Shown piece by piece: positions 6,759-15,105 of a stretch of 22,070 nt of DNA. A model generated the notes under the pieces. It worked only from the letters and a program-made list of their open reading frames with translations, had not been told where the DNA came from and searched no databases. Source of the stretch: a virus; the IMG/VR virus record IMGVR_UViG_3300025652_007838, positions 1 to 22,070 of that record; one strand, given 5' to 3'. Within the stretch, counting starts at the first letter, position 1. Every line of letters starts with the position of its first letter. The translations under genes and the position numbers were made by a program.

Positions 6759-7946
6759 ATGAGTTCTCAAAAGAAAATCGATCACAGTGCAAGAGCACAT
6801 GCACTGTTGTCGGCTTCGGGGTCTTCCCGATGGATGAATTGCACTCCGAGTCCTGTTTTAGAATCTAAGTTCGAAAGTCACTCTTCTTTTTACGGAGAGG
6901 AGGGAACCTTAGCCCATGAATTTGCAGAACTCAATTTGAAACTACAACTGAGTCTAGTAACTAAGACCGAATATAATAAGTTAGTAAAGCCATTCAAAGC
7001 TAATCTTCATTATTCAGGAGAAATGGAAACAGAGGTTCAGAAGCATGTAGACTATGTGATCCAACAATTTACAGAAGCGAAAAGACTCACCAAGGATTCT
7101 ATATTGATGATAGAACAAAAGGTAAACTATTCTGAATATGTGGAAGAAGGATTTGGGACCTGTGATGATGTGATAATAGCTGATAGAGTTTTAGAAGTTA
7201 TAGATTTAAAATACGGGAAAGGAATCAGAGTCTCAGCTAAGGATAATCCTCAATTGAAATTATACGGGCTGGGAGCTCTATGTGAAAATGAAATTCTTTT
7301 TGACATAGATGTAGTTAGATTGACTATCGTTCAACCGAGATTGGATTCTATTTCTTCTTGGGAAATAAGTGTAAAAGATTTAAAAGAATGGGCGGAAAAA
7401 GAACTTAAGCCTAAAGCCAAATTGGCTTTCAAAGGGAAAGGAGAATTAAACTCTGGAGAGTGGTGCAGATTCTGCAAAGCAGCACCTAGATGTAGCGCAT
7501 TAGCTAAACAGAGCTTAGAAGTTGCTAAAGAAGAGTTTTCTGATCCTAAAGTTCTAACGGACAATCAACTCATTGAAGCATATAAAAAATTCTCTACCAT
7601 ATCGAGTTGGATGAAGGAAGTTAGTTCTTATTTATTAGCGGAAGCTTTAGCAGGGAAAACATGGCCAGAACACAAACTGGTACAAGGCAGAAGTAACAGA
7701 GTGTGGACAGACACGGAAAGAATAGAAGAAATACTTAAGAAAAAGAAATTCTCTAGAAAAGATTATTTATCTCAGCCTTCGCTTTTAGGAATAGGAGCAA
7801 TAGAGAAACTAGTAGGGAAAGACAAATTTCACTCTATGTTTGAATCTCTATATGATAAACCTCCAGGGAAACCTACCCTCGTTCCCGAAACGGACAGGAG
7901 ACCGGAATTCTCTGTCTCAGATGCAAAGTCGGATTTCTCTGAATGA
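6759..7946 (+). CDS. DUF2800 family Cas4/RecB-like nuclease
   Basis: 395 residues, the usual length for DUF2800. Opening motifs are SARAHALLSASGSSRWMNC and GEEGTLAHEFAEL. The PD-(D/E)XK core reads GTCDDVI (Asp136/Asp137), EVIDLKYGKG (Asp149, Lys151) and DNPQLKLYG, followed by IVQPR. Three cysteines in SGEWCRFCKAAPRCSAL (236, 239, 245), with Cys28 in WMNC, match the iron-sulfur cluster arrangement of Cas4 and AddB-type nucleases. It probably processes DNA ends for phage recombination or replication. It lies 1 bp after the rrp5-like gene, and a separate promoter for the ssDNA-binding gene follows it. Confidence 0.85.
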   Translation: MSSQKKIDHSARAHALLSASGSSRWMNCTPSPVLESKFESHSSFYGEEGTLAHEFAELNLKLQLSLVTKTEYNKLVKPFKANLHYSGEMETEVQKHVDYVIQQFTEAKRLTKDSILMIEQKVNYSEYVEEGFGTCDDVIIADRVLEVIDLKYGKGIRVSAKDNPQLKLYGLGALCENEILFDIDVVRLTIVQPRLDSISSWEISVKDLKEWAEKELKPKAKLAFKGKGELNSGEWCRFCKAAPRCSALAKQSLEVAKEEFSDPKVLTDNQLIEAYKKFSTISSWMKEVSSYLLAEALAGKTWPEHKLVQGRSNRVWTDTERIEEILKKKKFSRKDYLSQPSLLGIGAIEKLVGKDKFHSMFESLYDKPPGKPTLVPETDRRPEFSVSDAKSDFSE

Positions 7947-7975
7947 AAATAATTTTATAAAATTTTTAAAAAAAA

Positions 7976-8038
7976 GTTTTATTCCTAACTAAAAGTTTTA
8001 TAGATTAGCAAAGATAAAATATATAAATTAAAAACTAG
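7976..8038 (+). promoter_or_regulatory. Promoter and leader for the ssDNA-binding protein gene
   Basis: GTTTTATT (7976-7983) lies upstream of a -7 box TAGATTAGC (8001-8009), a TAnnTTAG variant of the Bacteroidota TAnnTTTG. The leader AATTAAAAACTAG (8026-8038) ends 6 nt before ATG 8045. The same box and leader recur at 15655-15709 and 20374-20428, which strengthens the call. Confidence 0.55.
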
Positions 8039-8044
8039 AAAAAA

Positions 8045-8572
8045 ATGACAAAAGTGATTACAGGAAAGGTGAGATTTAGTTATCTCAATGTTTTCGAGCC
8101 AAAAGCTATCAACGAAGGAGATACTCCTAAATACGGGGTATCTTTAATCATCCCTAAGAAGGATAAGGCTACCATTAAGAAAATTGAAAAAGCGATCCAG
8201 GATGCTCTTGAAGAAGGAAAGACTTCTAAATTCGGGGGTAAAATTCCTAAAGGGTTTAAGAATCCTCTTCGAGACGGGGATGAGGAAAGAGAAGACGATG
8301 AGGTTTATGCAGGATGTATGTTCGTAAATGCGAATAGCCCTCGAAAACCTGGGCTTGTGGATGAAAATTTAGATCCCGTCATGGACAAAGGGGTAATGTA
8401 CAGCGGATGCTACGGTAGAGCATCAGTGAATTTCTACGCTTTCAATTCAAACGGTAACAAAGGAGTTGCTTGTGGATTAAACAATCTTCAAAAACTTGAA
8501 GACGGAGAAGCATTAGGAGCTAACATATCTACTGCTGAAGATGATTTCGGAGGAGAAGACGATCTAATGTAA
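8045..8572 (+). CDS. DUF2815 single-stranded DNA-binding protein
   Basis: 175 residues, typical of DUF2815. The start MTKVITGKVRFSYLNVFEPK, then YGVSLIIPKKDK, DEVYAGCMFVNANS and CYGRASVNFYAFNSNGNKGV, are family hallmarks. The fold is thought to be an OB fold like T7 gp2.5. The C-terminus is acidic and ends in an aromatic/acidic tail (TAEDDFGGEDDLM), as in ssDNA-binding proteins that recruit partners through the tail. It should coat ssDNA for the polymerase and primase-helicase encoded next. It has its own promoter (8001 box) and is followed 9 bp later by a strong hairpin terminator, so it can be made in excess over the polymerase. Confidence 0.85.
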   Translation: MTKVITGKVRFSYLNVFEPKAINEGDTPKYGVSLIIPKKDKATIKKIEKAIQDALEEGKTSKFGGKIPKGFKNPLRDGDEEREDDEVYAGCMFVNANSPRKPGLVDENLDPVMDKGVMYSGCYGRASVNFYAFNSNGNKGVACGLNNLQKLEDGEALGANISTAEDDFGGEDDLM

Positions 8573-8581
8573 ATTGATCTT

Positions 8582-8611
8582 AAAGAGAGGGATTCATATT
8601 CCTCTCTTTTT
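8582..8611 (+). terminator. Rho-independent terminator or attenuator
   Basis: AAAGAGAGG (8582-8590) pairs with CCTCTCTTT (8601-8609), and GAT/ATT inside adds three more pairs including one G-T, leaving a 4-nt loop. It ends in a T run. It lies between the ssDNA-binding gene and the tRNA/polymerase genes, only 4 nt before the tRNA, so downstream genes need read-through or an internal promoter I cannot see. Confidence 0.8.
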
Positions 8612-8614
8612 AAC

Positions 8615-8697
8615 GGCAGTGTAGCTCAGTAGGTAGAGCGTTCTCACACTCATAGAGTTCTCGGGAAAAGTCAGAGGTTCGATTCCTTTTACTGCCA
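8615..8697 (+). tRNA. tRNA-like gene with enlarged anticodon loop, isotype unassigned
   Basis: The cloverleaf can be drawn. Acceptor stem GGCAGTG (8615-8621) pairs with TACTGCC (8690-8696), one G-T. The D arm is GCTC-AGTAGGTA-GAGC (8624-8639). The T arm is AGAGG-TTCGATT-CCTTT (8673-8689), and the 5-nt variable loop is AAGTC. The anticodon stem is TTCTC (8641-8645) with GGGAA (8663-8667), but the loop between is 17 nt instead of 7. It contains CTCATAG (8649-8655), which resembles a CAU anticodon context, and a small hairpin ACTC-ATA-GAGT. A second TTCTC sits at 8658-8662. CCA is not encoded (ACAA follows). The alternative reading as a long-variable-arm tRNA gives a C at position 33 and is less convincing. 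It could be a degenerate tRNA or a tRNA-like RNA element. Confidence 0.65.
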
Positions 8698-8717
8698 CAA
8701 AAAAAACAAGCAAGCAA

Positions 8718-10676
8718 ATGATCAAAAAACTACACATAGACATAGAGACTTACAGCTCTGTAGATATCAAGACTTCCGGATCTTACAAATATATGGAATC
8801 TTTGGATTTTGAAATCCTTATGGTTGCTTTTGCATTTGACGAGGGACCTATTCAAATTATAGATTTAGCTTTAGGTGAAAAATTACCCCGAAAATTCATA
8901 AAAAACTTAACGGACCCTAAAGTAGAAAAGCACGCACACAATGCTAACTTCGAGAGAAATGCTTTCAGGACTTACGGATATGATGTACCAATAAAACAAT
9001 GGAAATGTACAGCTATAAAAGCTGCTTATTGCGGACTCCCTCTCTCCCTTAAAATGGTTTCAAAAGCTTTAGAGTTAGAGGACAGAGGTAAATCTTCTAC
9101 AGGGGAATCACTCATTAGGTTTTTCTGTAGTCCTATAAAAGCAACTAAAGCAAACGACCACAGAGTTAGGAATTTTCCTAAACATGACATGGAGAAATGG
9201 GAGGAATTTAAACAATATTGCGTACAAGATGTAGAGGCGGAAAGAACTATAGATAACATTTTAATGAACTATAGACTTCCGTTGTTTGAGAAAAGAAACT
9301 ACATGTTGGATCAAAAAATAAACGATACAGGATTACTTACGGATTTGGATTTTGCCCGTAAAGCTTATGTCATGAATGATAAGTTCTCAACTCAACTGAT
9401 GATAGAATTCAAAGAGTTAACAGGACTAGAGAACCCTAACAGTCCAGCTCAGCTTAAGAAATGGCTCAGTGATCTAATGCAAAAAGAGGTTACAACATTA
9501 GCTAAAGATGGACTCGATGCTTTAATTGAAGAGTCTGAGTTGGACATAGTTAGGAAAGCAATAGGCTACCGTAAAAAACTTTCTAAATCTTCCGTTAAAA
9601 AGTATGTTTCTATGATGAATTGTGCTTGTGAGGACGAAAGAGTTCGGGGCCTTTTCCAATTCTATGGAGCAAACAGGACAGGGAGATGGTCAGGAAGACT
9701 AGTTCAACTTCAAAATCTGCCCAGGAACTATCTTAAAGATCTAGATGAAGCTAGACGATTAGTAGCTTCGGGAGATTATGATTTAGCTATGATGCTTTAC
9801 AATAATATAGCTAACATCCTTTCAGAACTTATAAGAACAGCATTCGTCCCTAAACCTAATCACACTTTTGTGGTGGCAGATTTCAGTGCCATTGAAGCAA
9901 GAGTAATTTCTTGGCTTGCAGGAGAAAAATGGAGGATAGAAGTTTTCGAAAGTCACGGAAAAATATATGAAGCTTCTGCTTCAATGATGTTTAATGTTCC
10001 TATAGAAAAAATAACTAAAGGATCAGATCTTAGACAGAAAGGGAAAACAGCCGAATTAGCTTTAGGATACCAAGGATCCATAGGAGCTATGAAAGCAATG
10101 GACAGAGACAACAAGTTGACCGACCCTGAGATGAGAATCATAGTTAAAAAATGGAGAAAGGCGAATCCTAACATAGTTAAACTGTGGTGGAATTTGAACG
10201 AGTGCGCAATAGCTGCAGTAAAAAAGAGAACCAAGATTGTATCTAAATATAAAAATCTGGAGTTCGAATATGACGGGACAGCATTGACTATAAAACTACC
10301 TTCCGGTAAAAAACTTTTTTATTGGGAACCTAAGATACAAAAAAACAAATACAACAATGAAGCATTAGTGTACAGAGGAGTAGACCAAAAAACTGCTCAA
10401 TGGGTTTATGTAGACACTTACGGAGGAAAACTCGCAGAAAACATTGTGCAAGCAATTTCCAGAGATTTATTGGCTCACTCCATGTTAGAACTGGACAAAG
10501 AGGGATTTAACATTGTGATGCATGTACATGATGAAGCAATAGCGGAACAACCTATTGAAGGGTCAAAACAATCCCTTGAAAAAATGTGTAAAATAATGAG
10601 CAAAGACGTTCCTTGGGCGGAGGGATTACCTTTAGGAGCAGACGGTTATGTGACTCCTTATTATAAAAAAGATTAA
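8718..10676 (+). CDS. Family A DNA polymerase with 3'-5' exonuclease domain
   Basis: 652 residues, the usual size for phage PolA-like enzymes. The proofreading domain shows Exo I DIETYS (Asp8, Glu10), Exo II HNANFERN, and Exo III in YCVQDVEAE. The polymerase domain shows motif A VADFSAIEAR (Asp388), motif B RQKGKTAELALGYQGS (Arg439, Lys443, Tyr451) and motif C HVHDEA (His604, Asp605, Glu606), all intact. It should be the replicative polymerase of the phage. The ATG follows the tRNA by 20 nt, and its leader AAAAACAAGCAAGCAA carries the motif seen before several other starts here. No DNA-polymerase-I 5' nuclease domain is present. Confidence 0.95.
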   Translation: MIKKLHIDIETYSSVDIKTSGSYKYMESLDFEILMVAFAFDEGPIQIIDLALGEKLPRKFIKNLTDPKVEKHAHNANFERNAFRTYGYDVPIKQWKCTAIKAAYCGLPLSLKMVSKALELEDRGKSSTGESLIRFFCSPIKATKANDHRVRNFPKHDMEKWEEFKQYCVQDVEAERTIDNILMNYRLPLFEKRNYMLDQKINDTGLLTDLDFARKAYVMNDKFSTQLMIEFKELTGLENPNSPAQLKKWLSDLMQKEVTTLAKDGLDALIEESELDIVRKAIGYRKKLSKSSVKKYVSMMNCACEDERVRGLFQFYGANRTGRWSGRLVQLQNLPRNYLKDLDEARRLVASGDYDLAMMLYNNIANILSELIRTAFVPKPNHTFVVADFSAIEARVISWLAGEKWRIEVFESHGKIYEASASMMFNVPIEKITKGSDLRQKGKTAELALGYQGSIGAMKAMDRDNKLTDPEMRIIVKKWRKANPNIVKLWWNLNECAIAAVKKRTKIVSKYKNLEFEYDGTALTIKLPSGKKLFYWEPKIQKNKYNNEALVYRGVDQKTAQWVYVDTYGGKLAENIVQAISRDLLAHSMLELDKEGFNIVMHVHDEAIAEQPIEGSKQSLEKMCKIMSKDVPWAEGLPLGADGYVTPYYKKD

Positions 10677-10677
10677 T

Positions 10678-10890
10678 ATGGTCGGAGTATATTACGATAG
10701 AGAAAACATGACCGCTCACTTTGACGATCCTCCTACCCTTCTTAAATTGCCCTGTAGTCACTGGTACATAGAAACGGTAGATGATGAAGTAGTAGACTCA
10801 CTAATAGAAAACGGTTATTTAAATCACGACGTATCACATGATATGCTTAAAATGTTCATAAAAATGGTAAAAACAGATCTGAAAAAATGA
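10678..10890 (+). CDS. Small acidic hypothetical protein
   Basis: 70 residues, no family recognised. It is soluble, with no signal or membrane segment. There is an aromatic N-terminal half (GVYYDRENMTAHFDD, SHWYIETVDDEVVDSLIENG) and a helical C-terminus with lysines (MLKMFIKMVKTDLKK). It starts 1 bp after the polymerase stop and its stop overlaps the primase-helicase start (ATGA at 10887-10890). The tight packing on both sides supports it as a real replication-operon gene, perhaps an accessory of polymerase or primase. Confidence 0.6.
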   Translation: MVGVYYDRENMTAHFDDPPTLLKLPCSHWYIETVDDEVVDSLIENGYLNHDVSHDMLKMFIKMVKTDLKK

Positions 10891-13271
10891 AATACGACGA
10901 TAAAATCGACATTGCAATAGGTATGAGTGCCAGATCTAAAATCTGGAAAAATAAAAAAATGTTGTTTTCAGAATTTGCTCAAAGGTTAAGCGAAGGAAAT
11001 AGAACTAATGAAACATACAAAGAATACATATCTTCAAGTAAACAGGAGCAAAGTAAAATAAAGGACGTAGGAGGATACGTAGGGGGATATTTAAGAAACG
11101 GTAGAAGAAATCCTAAAAACGTAGTCCATAGACAGATATTAACCTTAGACATAGATTTTGCCCATTTAGATTTTTGGGACGATTTCACTCTCCAGTTTGA
11201 TAATTGTGCAATACTCCATTCAACCCATAAGCACTGTGATGCAAATCCTCGATACAGACTCATAATGCCTTTATCTAGATCGGTTTCTCCCGACGAATAT
11301 GTAGCAATTTCCCGACAAATAGCAGGGACTATGGGGATTGATCTGTTTGACAACACAACGTTTGAAACCAACAGATTGATGTTTTGGCAATCTAATCCGA
11401 GAGATGTAGATTACTATTATAAGCTACAAGACGGACCATGGGTGGATGCGGATGAAATATTAGATTCTTATACAGACTGGAAGGATACAAGTTTATGGCC
11501 TACTGCTACTAAAAAGCTACATGAATTGCAAGGAGATTCTAAAAAGCAAGAAGACCCGGAAAACAAAAAAGGGATAGTAGGAATATTTTGTAGGAGCTAT
11601 TCTATCTCTGAAGCGATAGAATCTTTTTTACCGGAGATATATTTGACAACTTCAATCACTGATAGGTACACCTACACTAAAGGTTCTACCTCTGCAGGTT
11701 TAATAGTTTACGAAGATAAATTTGCTTATTCTCATCACGGAACAGATCCTTGTTCGGGTAAACTTTCGAATGCTTTTGACTTAGTGAGATTACATAAGTT
11801 TGGTAATTTAGATCCTGAAGATCCTAACCCTAACGTTACTAGAACTCCGAGTTATAAAGCAATGGAAGAGTTTGTTAAGAATGATAAAAAAGCAAAAAAG
11901 ACTATAGCTTCGGAAAATTTAAGTAGTTCCAAATATGATTTTGCAGAAGATTTAGGGGACGAGATAGAAGAGGAAACAGAGATCGAGTGGATGACAGAAC
12001 TAGAAGTAGACACCCGAGGGAACTATCTTTCAGGTTCCACCAACATAAATCTAATTTTTTCTAATGACATTCGATTATCTGGAGCATTCAAGGAGAATAA
12101 ATTCGATAATAAGAGATATATTTTTAAATCTCTCCCTTGGAGAAAAATAATAGGTCATGAACCTATGAAAAATGTAGACTATTCAGGGGTCAGAAACTAC
12201 ATTGAAAGCATATACGGGATCTCAGGGAGTTTAAAAATAGATGACTCTTTGGCTTTAGAGTTTGAAAAAAATTCCTTCCATCCCGTTTTAGATTACCTAA
12301 AAGAAGTTAAATGGGACAAATCTCCGAGAATTGATACTTTGCTCATTGATTATTTTGGAGCTGATGACAATTTATATTCCAGGGAAGCTATCAGGAAGAC
12401 TTTAGTCGGAGCAGTTTCTAGAGTATTTTATCCCGGATGTAAATTTGATTTAGTCTTAACTTTAGTAGGAGAGCAGGGAACCAGCAAAAGTAGCTTCATA
12501 AACAAAATAGGTAGGCAATGGTTCTCAGACACCTTTATGACAGTAAACGGAAAAGAAGCTTTAGAGCAAATACAAGGAGCTTGGATCATAGAAATGGCAG
12601 AATTAGCAGGACTAAGAAAAGCTGAAGTGGAATCTATAAAACACTTTATCTCTAAACAGGAAGACTCTTTTAGACCGGCTTATGCAAGAACTTCGGAGAC
12701 TTTCAAGAGACAATGCGTATTCATAGGAACTACTAACAAGAAAGACTTCTTGACCGACCCTTCTGGAAATAGAAGGTTTATGCCTGTGGATGTGATCCCT
12801 CATAGAATAACTAAAGATGTATGGGTAGATCTAACCGAGGAGGAAATAGATCAGATATGGGCAGAAGCAGTTCACTTGTGTAGGAAAAAAGAAAAATTAT
12901 ATTTGAGTGATGCGGCAGAAGAGATTGCTAAAAATGAGCAAATGAAGCACAGTGAAGTAGATGAAAGAAAAGGAGTTATTGAACAGTTTTTAGATAAATT
13001 ACTTCCTGAAAACTGGGACGAGAAAGACCCTATGGAAAGAAGGATGTATGTAGAAGATCCATTATCAGCTAACGGAACAGAGGAAAGAGAATTCGTATGT
13101 GTAGCAGAGATATGGTGCGAATGCTTAGGGAAAGACAAAGAGAACATGAACAGGTATACGACTAGAGAGATAAACGATATAATGAAGAGTATAAGCTCCT
13201 GGGAATACCACTCTTCAACTAAGAATTTCAAGCATTACGGAAAACAAAAATATTATTCAAAAAAATTATGA
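10887..13271 (+). CDS. Primase-helicase (AEP-type primase plus VapE helicase)
   Basis: 794 residues, two modules. The N-terminal third resembles archaeo-eukaryotic primases: LTLDIDFAH (Asp88, Asp90), HSTHKH (111-116), PRYRLIMPL (121-129) and the later ETNRLMFW. The C-terminal half is a virulence-associated protein E (VapE, PF05272) ATPase. It shows HPVLDYLKEVKWDKSPRIDT as the family entry motif, Walker A GEQGTSKS (528-535), acidic Walker B-like IIEMAELAG, sensor region IGTTNKKDFLTD, and arginine-finger region GNRRFMPV. Such proteins prime and unwind DNA at phage origins. It is coupled by ATGA overlap at both ends, downstream to the small WFPKSQ protein at 13268. AEP assignment is by motif resemblance, and VapE is clear. 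Confidence 0.9.
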   Translation: MKYDDKIDIAIGMSARSKIWKNKKMLFSEFAQRLSEGNRTNETYKEYISSSKQEQSKIKDVGGYVGGYLRNGRRNPKNVVHRQILTLDIDFAHLDFWDDFTLQFDNCAILHSTHKHCDANPRYRLIMPLSRSVSPDEYVAISRQIAGTMGIDLFDNTTFETNRLMFWQSNPRDVDYYYKLQDGPWVDADEILDSYTDWKDTSLWPTATKKLHELQGDSKKQEDPENKKGIVGIFCRSYSISEAIESFLPEIYLTTSITDRYTYTKGSTSAGLIVYEDKFAYSHHGTDPCSGKLSNAFDLVRLHKFGNLDPEDPNPNVTRTPSYKAMEEFVKNDKKAKKTIASENLSSSKYDFAEDLGDEIEEETEIEWMTELEVDTRGNYLSGSTNINLIFSNDIRLSGAFKENKFDNKRYIFKSLPWRKIIGHEPMKNVDYSGVRNYIESIYGISGSLKIDDSLALEFEKNSFHPVLDYLKEVKWDKSPRIDTLLIDYFGADDNLYSREAIRKTLVGAVSRVFYPGCKFDLVLTLVGEQGTSKSSFINKIGRQWFSDTFMTVNGKEALEQIQGAWIIEMAELAGLRKAEVESIKHFISKQEDSFRPAYARTSETFKRQCVFIGTTNKKDFLTDPSGNRRFMPVDVIPHRITKDVWVDLTEEEIDQIWAEAVHLCRKKEKLYLSDAAEEIAKNEQMKHSEVDERKGVIEQFLDKLLPENWDEKDPMERRMYVEDPLSANGTEEREFVCVAEIWCECLGKDKENMNRYTTREINDIMKSISSWEYHSSTKNFKHYGKQKYYSKKL

Positions 13272-13444
13272 AGACAACAATAGAAGCAAAACTGGTACAG
13301 GAGACAAGTAAGTCTTGGCTTTTAGATTGCGAAGGGGATGAAGTATGGTTTCCTAAATCTCAATGTACTTTTGATTTCGATAAACAAGAATTGACAGCTC
13401 CTGATTGGTTACTAAGAGAAAAATTTCCAAATGAAAACTTTTAA
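13268..13444 (+). CDS. Small protein with WFPKSQ...PDWL motif
   Basis: 58 residues: starts MKTTIEAKLVQETSKSWLLD, ends DWLLREKFPNENF. Its ATG overlaps the primase-helicase stop (ATGA), and its end overlaps the VRR-NUC start by 14 bp. The pattern of a short beta strand with an acidic turn (CEGDEVWFPKSQ), an acidic stretch, then PDWLLREKF matches a widespread phage micro-protein type that reads xEVWxPKSQ...xxPxWLxxxKG. I know of no assigned function. Position between helicase-primase and nuclease suggests a replication accessory. Confidence 0.7.
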   Translation: MKTTIEAKLVQETSKSWLLDCEGDEVWFPKSQCTFDFDKQELTAPDWLLREKFPNENF

Positions 13445-13724
13445 AGTTGAAAGTGAAAAAATATTAGAGCGAAAGCTCAGCAAAGAAATCAAGAGAATAG
13501 GTGGTCTGTCGATTAAGTTATTATCTACTCATTTCACCGGATTACCTGACAGGCTTTGCTTGTTGCCTGGAGGGCGCCTATTCTTTATTGAAATGAAAAC
13601 AACAAAACAAAATCCTCGAAAGATCCAACTGAAGGTCCATAAAATGATAAGGAACTTAGGATTTAAAGTGCTAGTAATAGATACATCAGAACAGATAAAA
13701 GATTTCATATCGGAAAATGAATGA
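13431..13724 (+). CDS. VRR-NUC domain nuclease
   Basis: 97 residues, a stand-alone VRR-NUC (PD-(D/E)XK superfamily) as found in many phages. GLPDRLCLLPGGRLFFIEMK carries the catalytic Asp40, Glu54 and Lys56; Gln66 of KIQLKVH completes the core, and the last part is GFKVLVIDTSEQIKDF. Stand-alone VRR-NUC proteins are structure-specific nucleases, so the likely role is resolving branched replication or recombination intermediates. It overlaps its upstream neighbour by 14 bp and the helicase by 8 bp, consistent with the conserved VapE, VRR-NUC, SNF2 helicase order of phage replication modules. Confidence 0.9.
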   Translation: MKTFKVESEKILERKLSKEIKRIGGLSIKLLSTHFTGLPDRLCLLPGGRLFFIEMKTTKQNPRKIQLKVHKMIRNLGFKVLVIDTSEQIKDFISENE

Positions 13725-15105
13725 GAACCATTTACATCCTTACCAAATAAATTGCAAGTATCACATTCTTGAAAATACCCATTGTGGTCTGTTTCTGGAC
13801 ATGGGTCTCGGGAAAACAGTCTCTACCTTAACGGCTATAAACTATTTGATGTTTGAAGATTTAGACATCAGTAAGGTTCTAGTAATTGCCCCGAAAAGAG
13901 TGGCAGAAAGTGTATGGGATGCAGAGTGTGAAAAATGGGATCATCTCAACCATTTTAAAATTACTAAAGTCATAGGATCCGCTAAACAGAGGGAAAAAGC
14001 TCTCATGGAGGAATCGGATATTTACTTAATAGGAAGGGATAATGTATCATGGCTATGTGGCCAATATGGAGGATCTATGCTCCCGTTCGACATGTTAGTG
14101 ATCGATGAAAGTAGTAGTTTCAAATCCCCTAAGTCCCTAAGATTTAAATCTTTGAGAATGGTTCAACCCTCGTTTAAGAGAGTAGTAATTCTTACAGGGA
14201 CTCCGGCACCTAACGGGCTTATAGATATATGGAGTCAGATATATATGTTAGACAGAGGAGAACGATTAGGCAAAACTATCACGACTTATCGTAAAAACTA
14301 CTTTAAACCTGGTCAGACCAACGGACACATCGTTTACAATTATAATCTACAGAAGGATTCTGAAAGTGCCATACACAAGCTTATAGGAGATATTTGTATG
14401 AGTATGAAAGCTAAAGACTATTTGAATTTACCTGAGAGAATAGATAACTATATTGACATAAAATTTCCTGAGTCTCTTCAAAAGAAATATGATGATTTTG
14501 AGAGAGAACAGATTCTGGAAATGCTTTCAGAGGAAGAAGACATTACTGCTTTCAATGCAGCTGCTTTATCCAATAAGCTTTTACAATTTGCAAATGGAGC
14601 AGTATATGATTCTAAAATGAATTATCACGAAGTTCACAGTCTTAAACTAGATGCACTGGAGGAAATAATAGAATCATCTAACGGGAAACCGGTATTGATA
14701 GCTTACACCTACAGACACGATGTAGAACGCATAATGAATAGGCTTAAAAAGTATAAACCTAAAAAACTAGACGGAGATCAAGACATAAGAGATTGGAACA
14801 AAGGAAAAATTCCTATTCTTATAATGCATCCAGCTTCAGGGGGACACGGACTTAACCTTCAATCAGGGGGAAACATAATCGTTTGGTTTGGCCAGACTTG
14901 GTCTTTGGAACTGTATATGCAACTGAATGCAAGGCTCCACAGGCAAGGACAAAAAGAGTCAGTTATAGTTCATCACCTGATAGCTAGTAAAACTATAGAT
15001 CAGGATGTTAAAAGATCTTTGAAAAGAAAAGACGCTAAACAAGAAGGACTAATGAAAGCTATAAAAGCAAAAATAGATAAATATGTTCAAAACAATAGAC
15101 AGTAA
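13717..15105 (+). CDS. SNF2-type DEAD/DEAH helicase
   Basis: 462 residues, the compact SF2 helicase of phage replication modules. The Q-like entry is HPYQINC. Motif I is LDMGLGKT (27-34), motif II is MLVIDESSS (Asp130-Glu131), motif III is LTGTPAPNG, motif V is HPASGGHGLNLQSGG, and motif VI is QLNARLHRQGQK. The DES form of motif II and the GLNLQ...WSLE...RxHRxGQ run are typical of SNF2 relatives. It is an ATP-driven translocase on duplex DNA, probably acting with the VRR-NUC nuclease encoded just before. It overlaps the nuclease by 8 bp and the HNH-like gene by 23 bp. Confidence 0.9.
   Translation: MNENHLHPYQINCKYHILENTHCGLFLDMGLGKTVSTLTAINYLMFEDLDISKVLVIAPKRVAESVWDAECEKWDHLNHFKITKVIGSAKQREKALMEESDIYLIGRDNVSWLCGQYGGSMLPFDMLVIDESSSFKSPKSLRFKSLRMVQPSFKRVVILTGTPAPNGLIDIWSQIYMLDRGERLGKTITTYRKNYFKPGQTNGHIVYNYNLQKDSESAIHKLIGDICMSMKAKDYLNLPERIDNYIDIKFPESLQKKYDDFEREQILEMLSEEEDITAFNAAALSNKLLQFANGAVYDSKMNYHEVHSLKLDALEEIIESSNGKPVLIAYTYRHDVERIMNRLKKYKPKKLDGDQDIRDWNKGKIPILIMHPASGGHGLNLQSGGNIIVWFGQTWSLELYMQLNARLHRQGQKESVIVHHLIASKTIDQDVKRSLKRKDAKQEGLMKAIKAKIDKYVQNNRQ

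Noticed and set aside
7947-7975. Terminator after the DUF2800 gene
   Set aside because: The only inverted repeats are pure A/T stretches that occur by chance in this AT-rich DNA, with no GC stem.
8615-8697. Class II tRNA (Ser, anticodon ACT) with a long variable arm
   Set aside because: It would place C rather than T at position 33, leave a mismatch closing the anticodon loop and five unpaired bases before the T stem. The class I fold with an enlarged loop uses a normal 5-nt variable loop.
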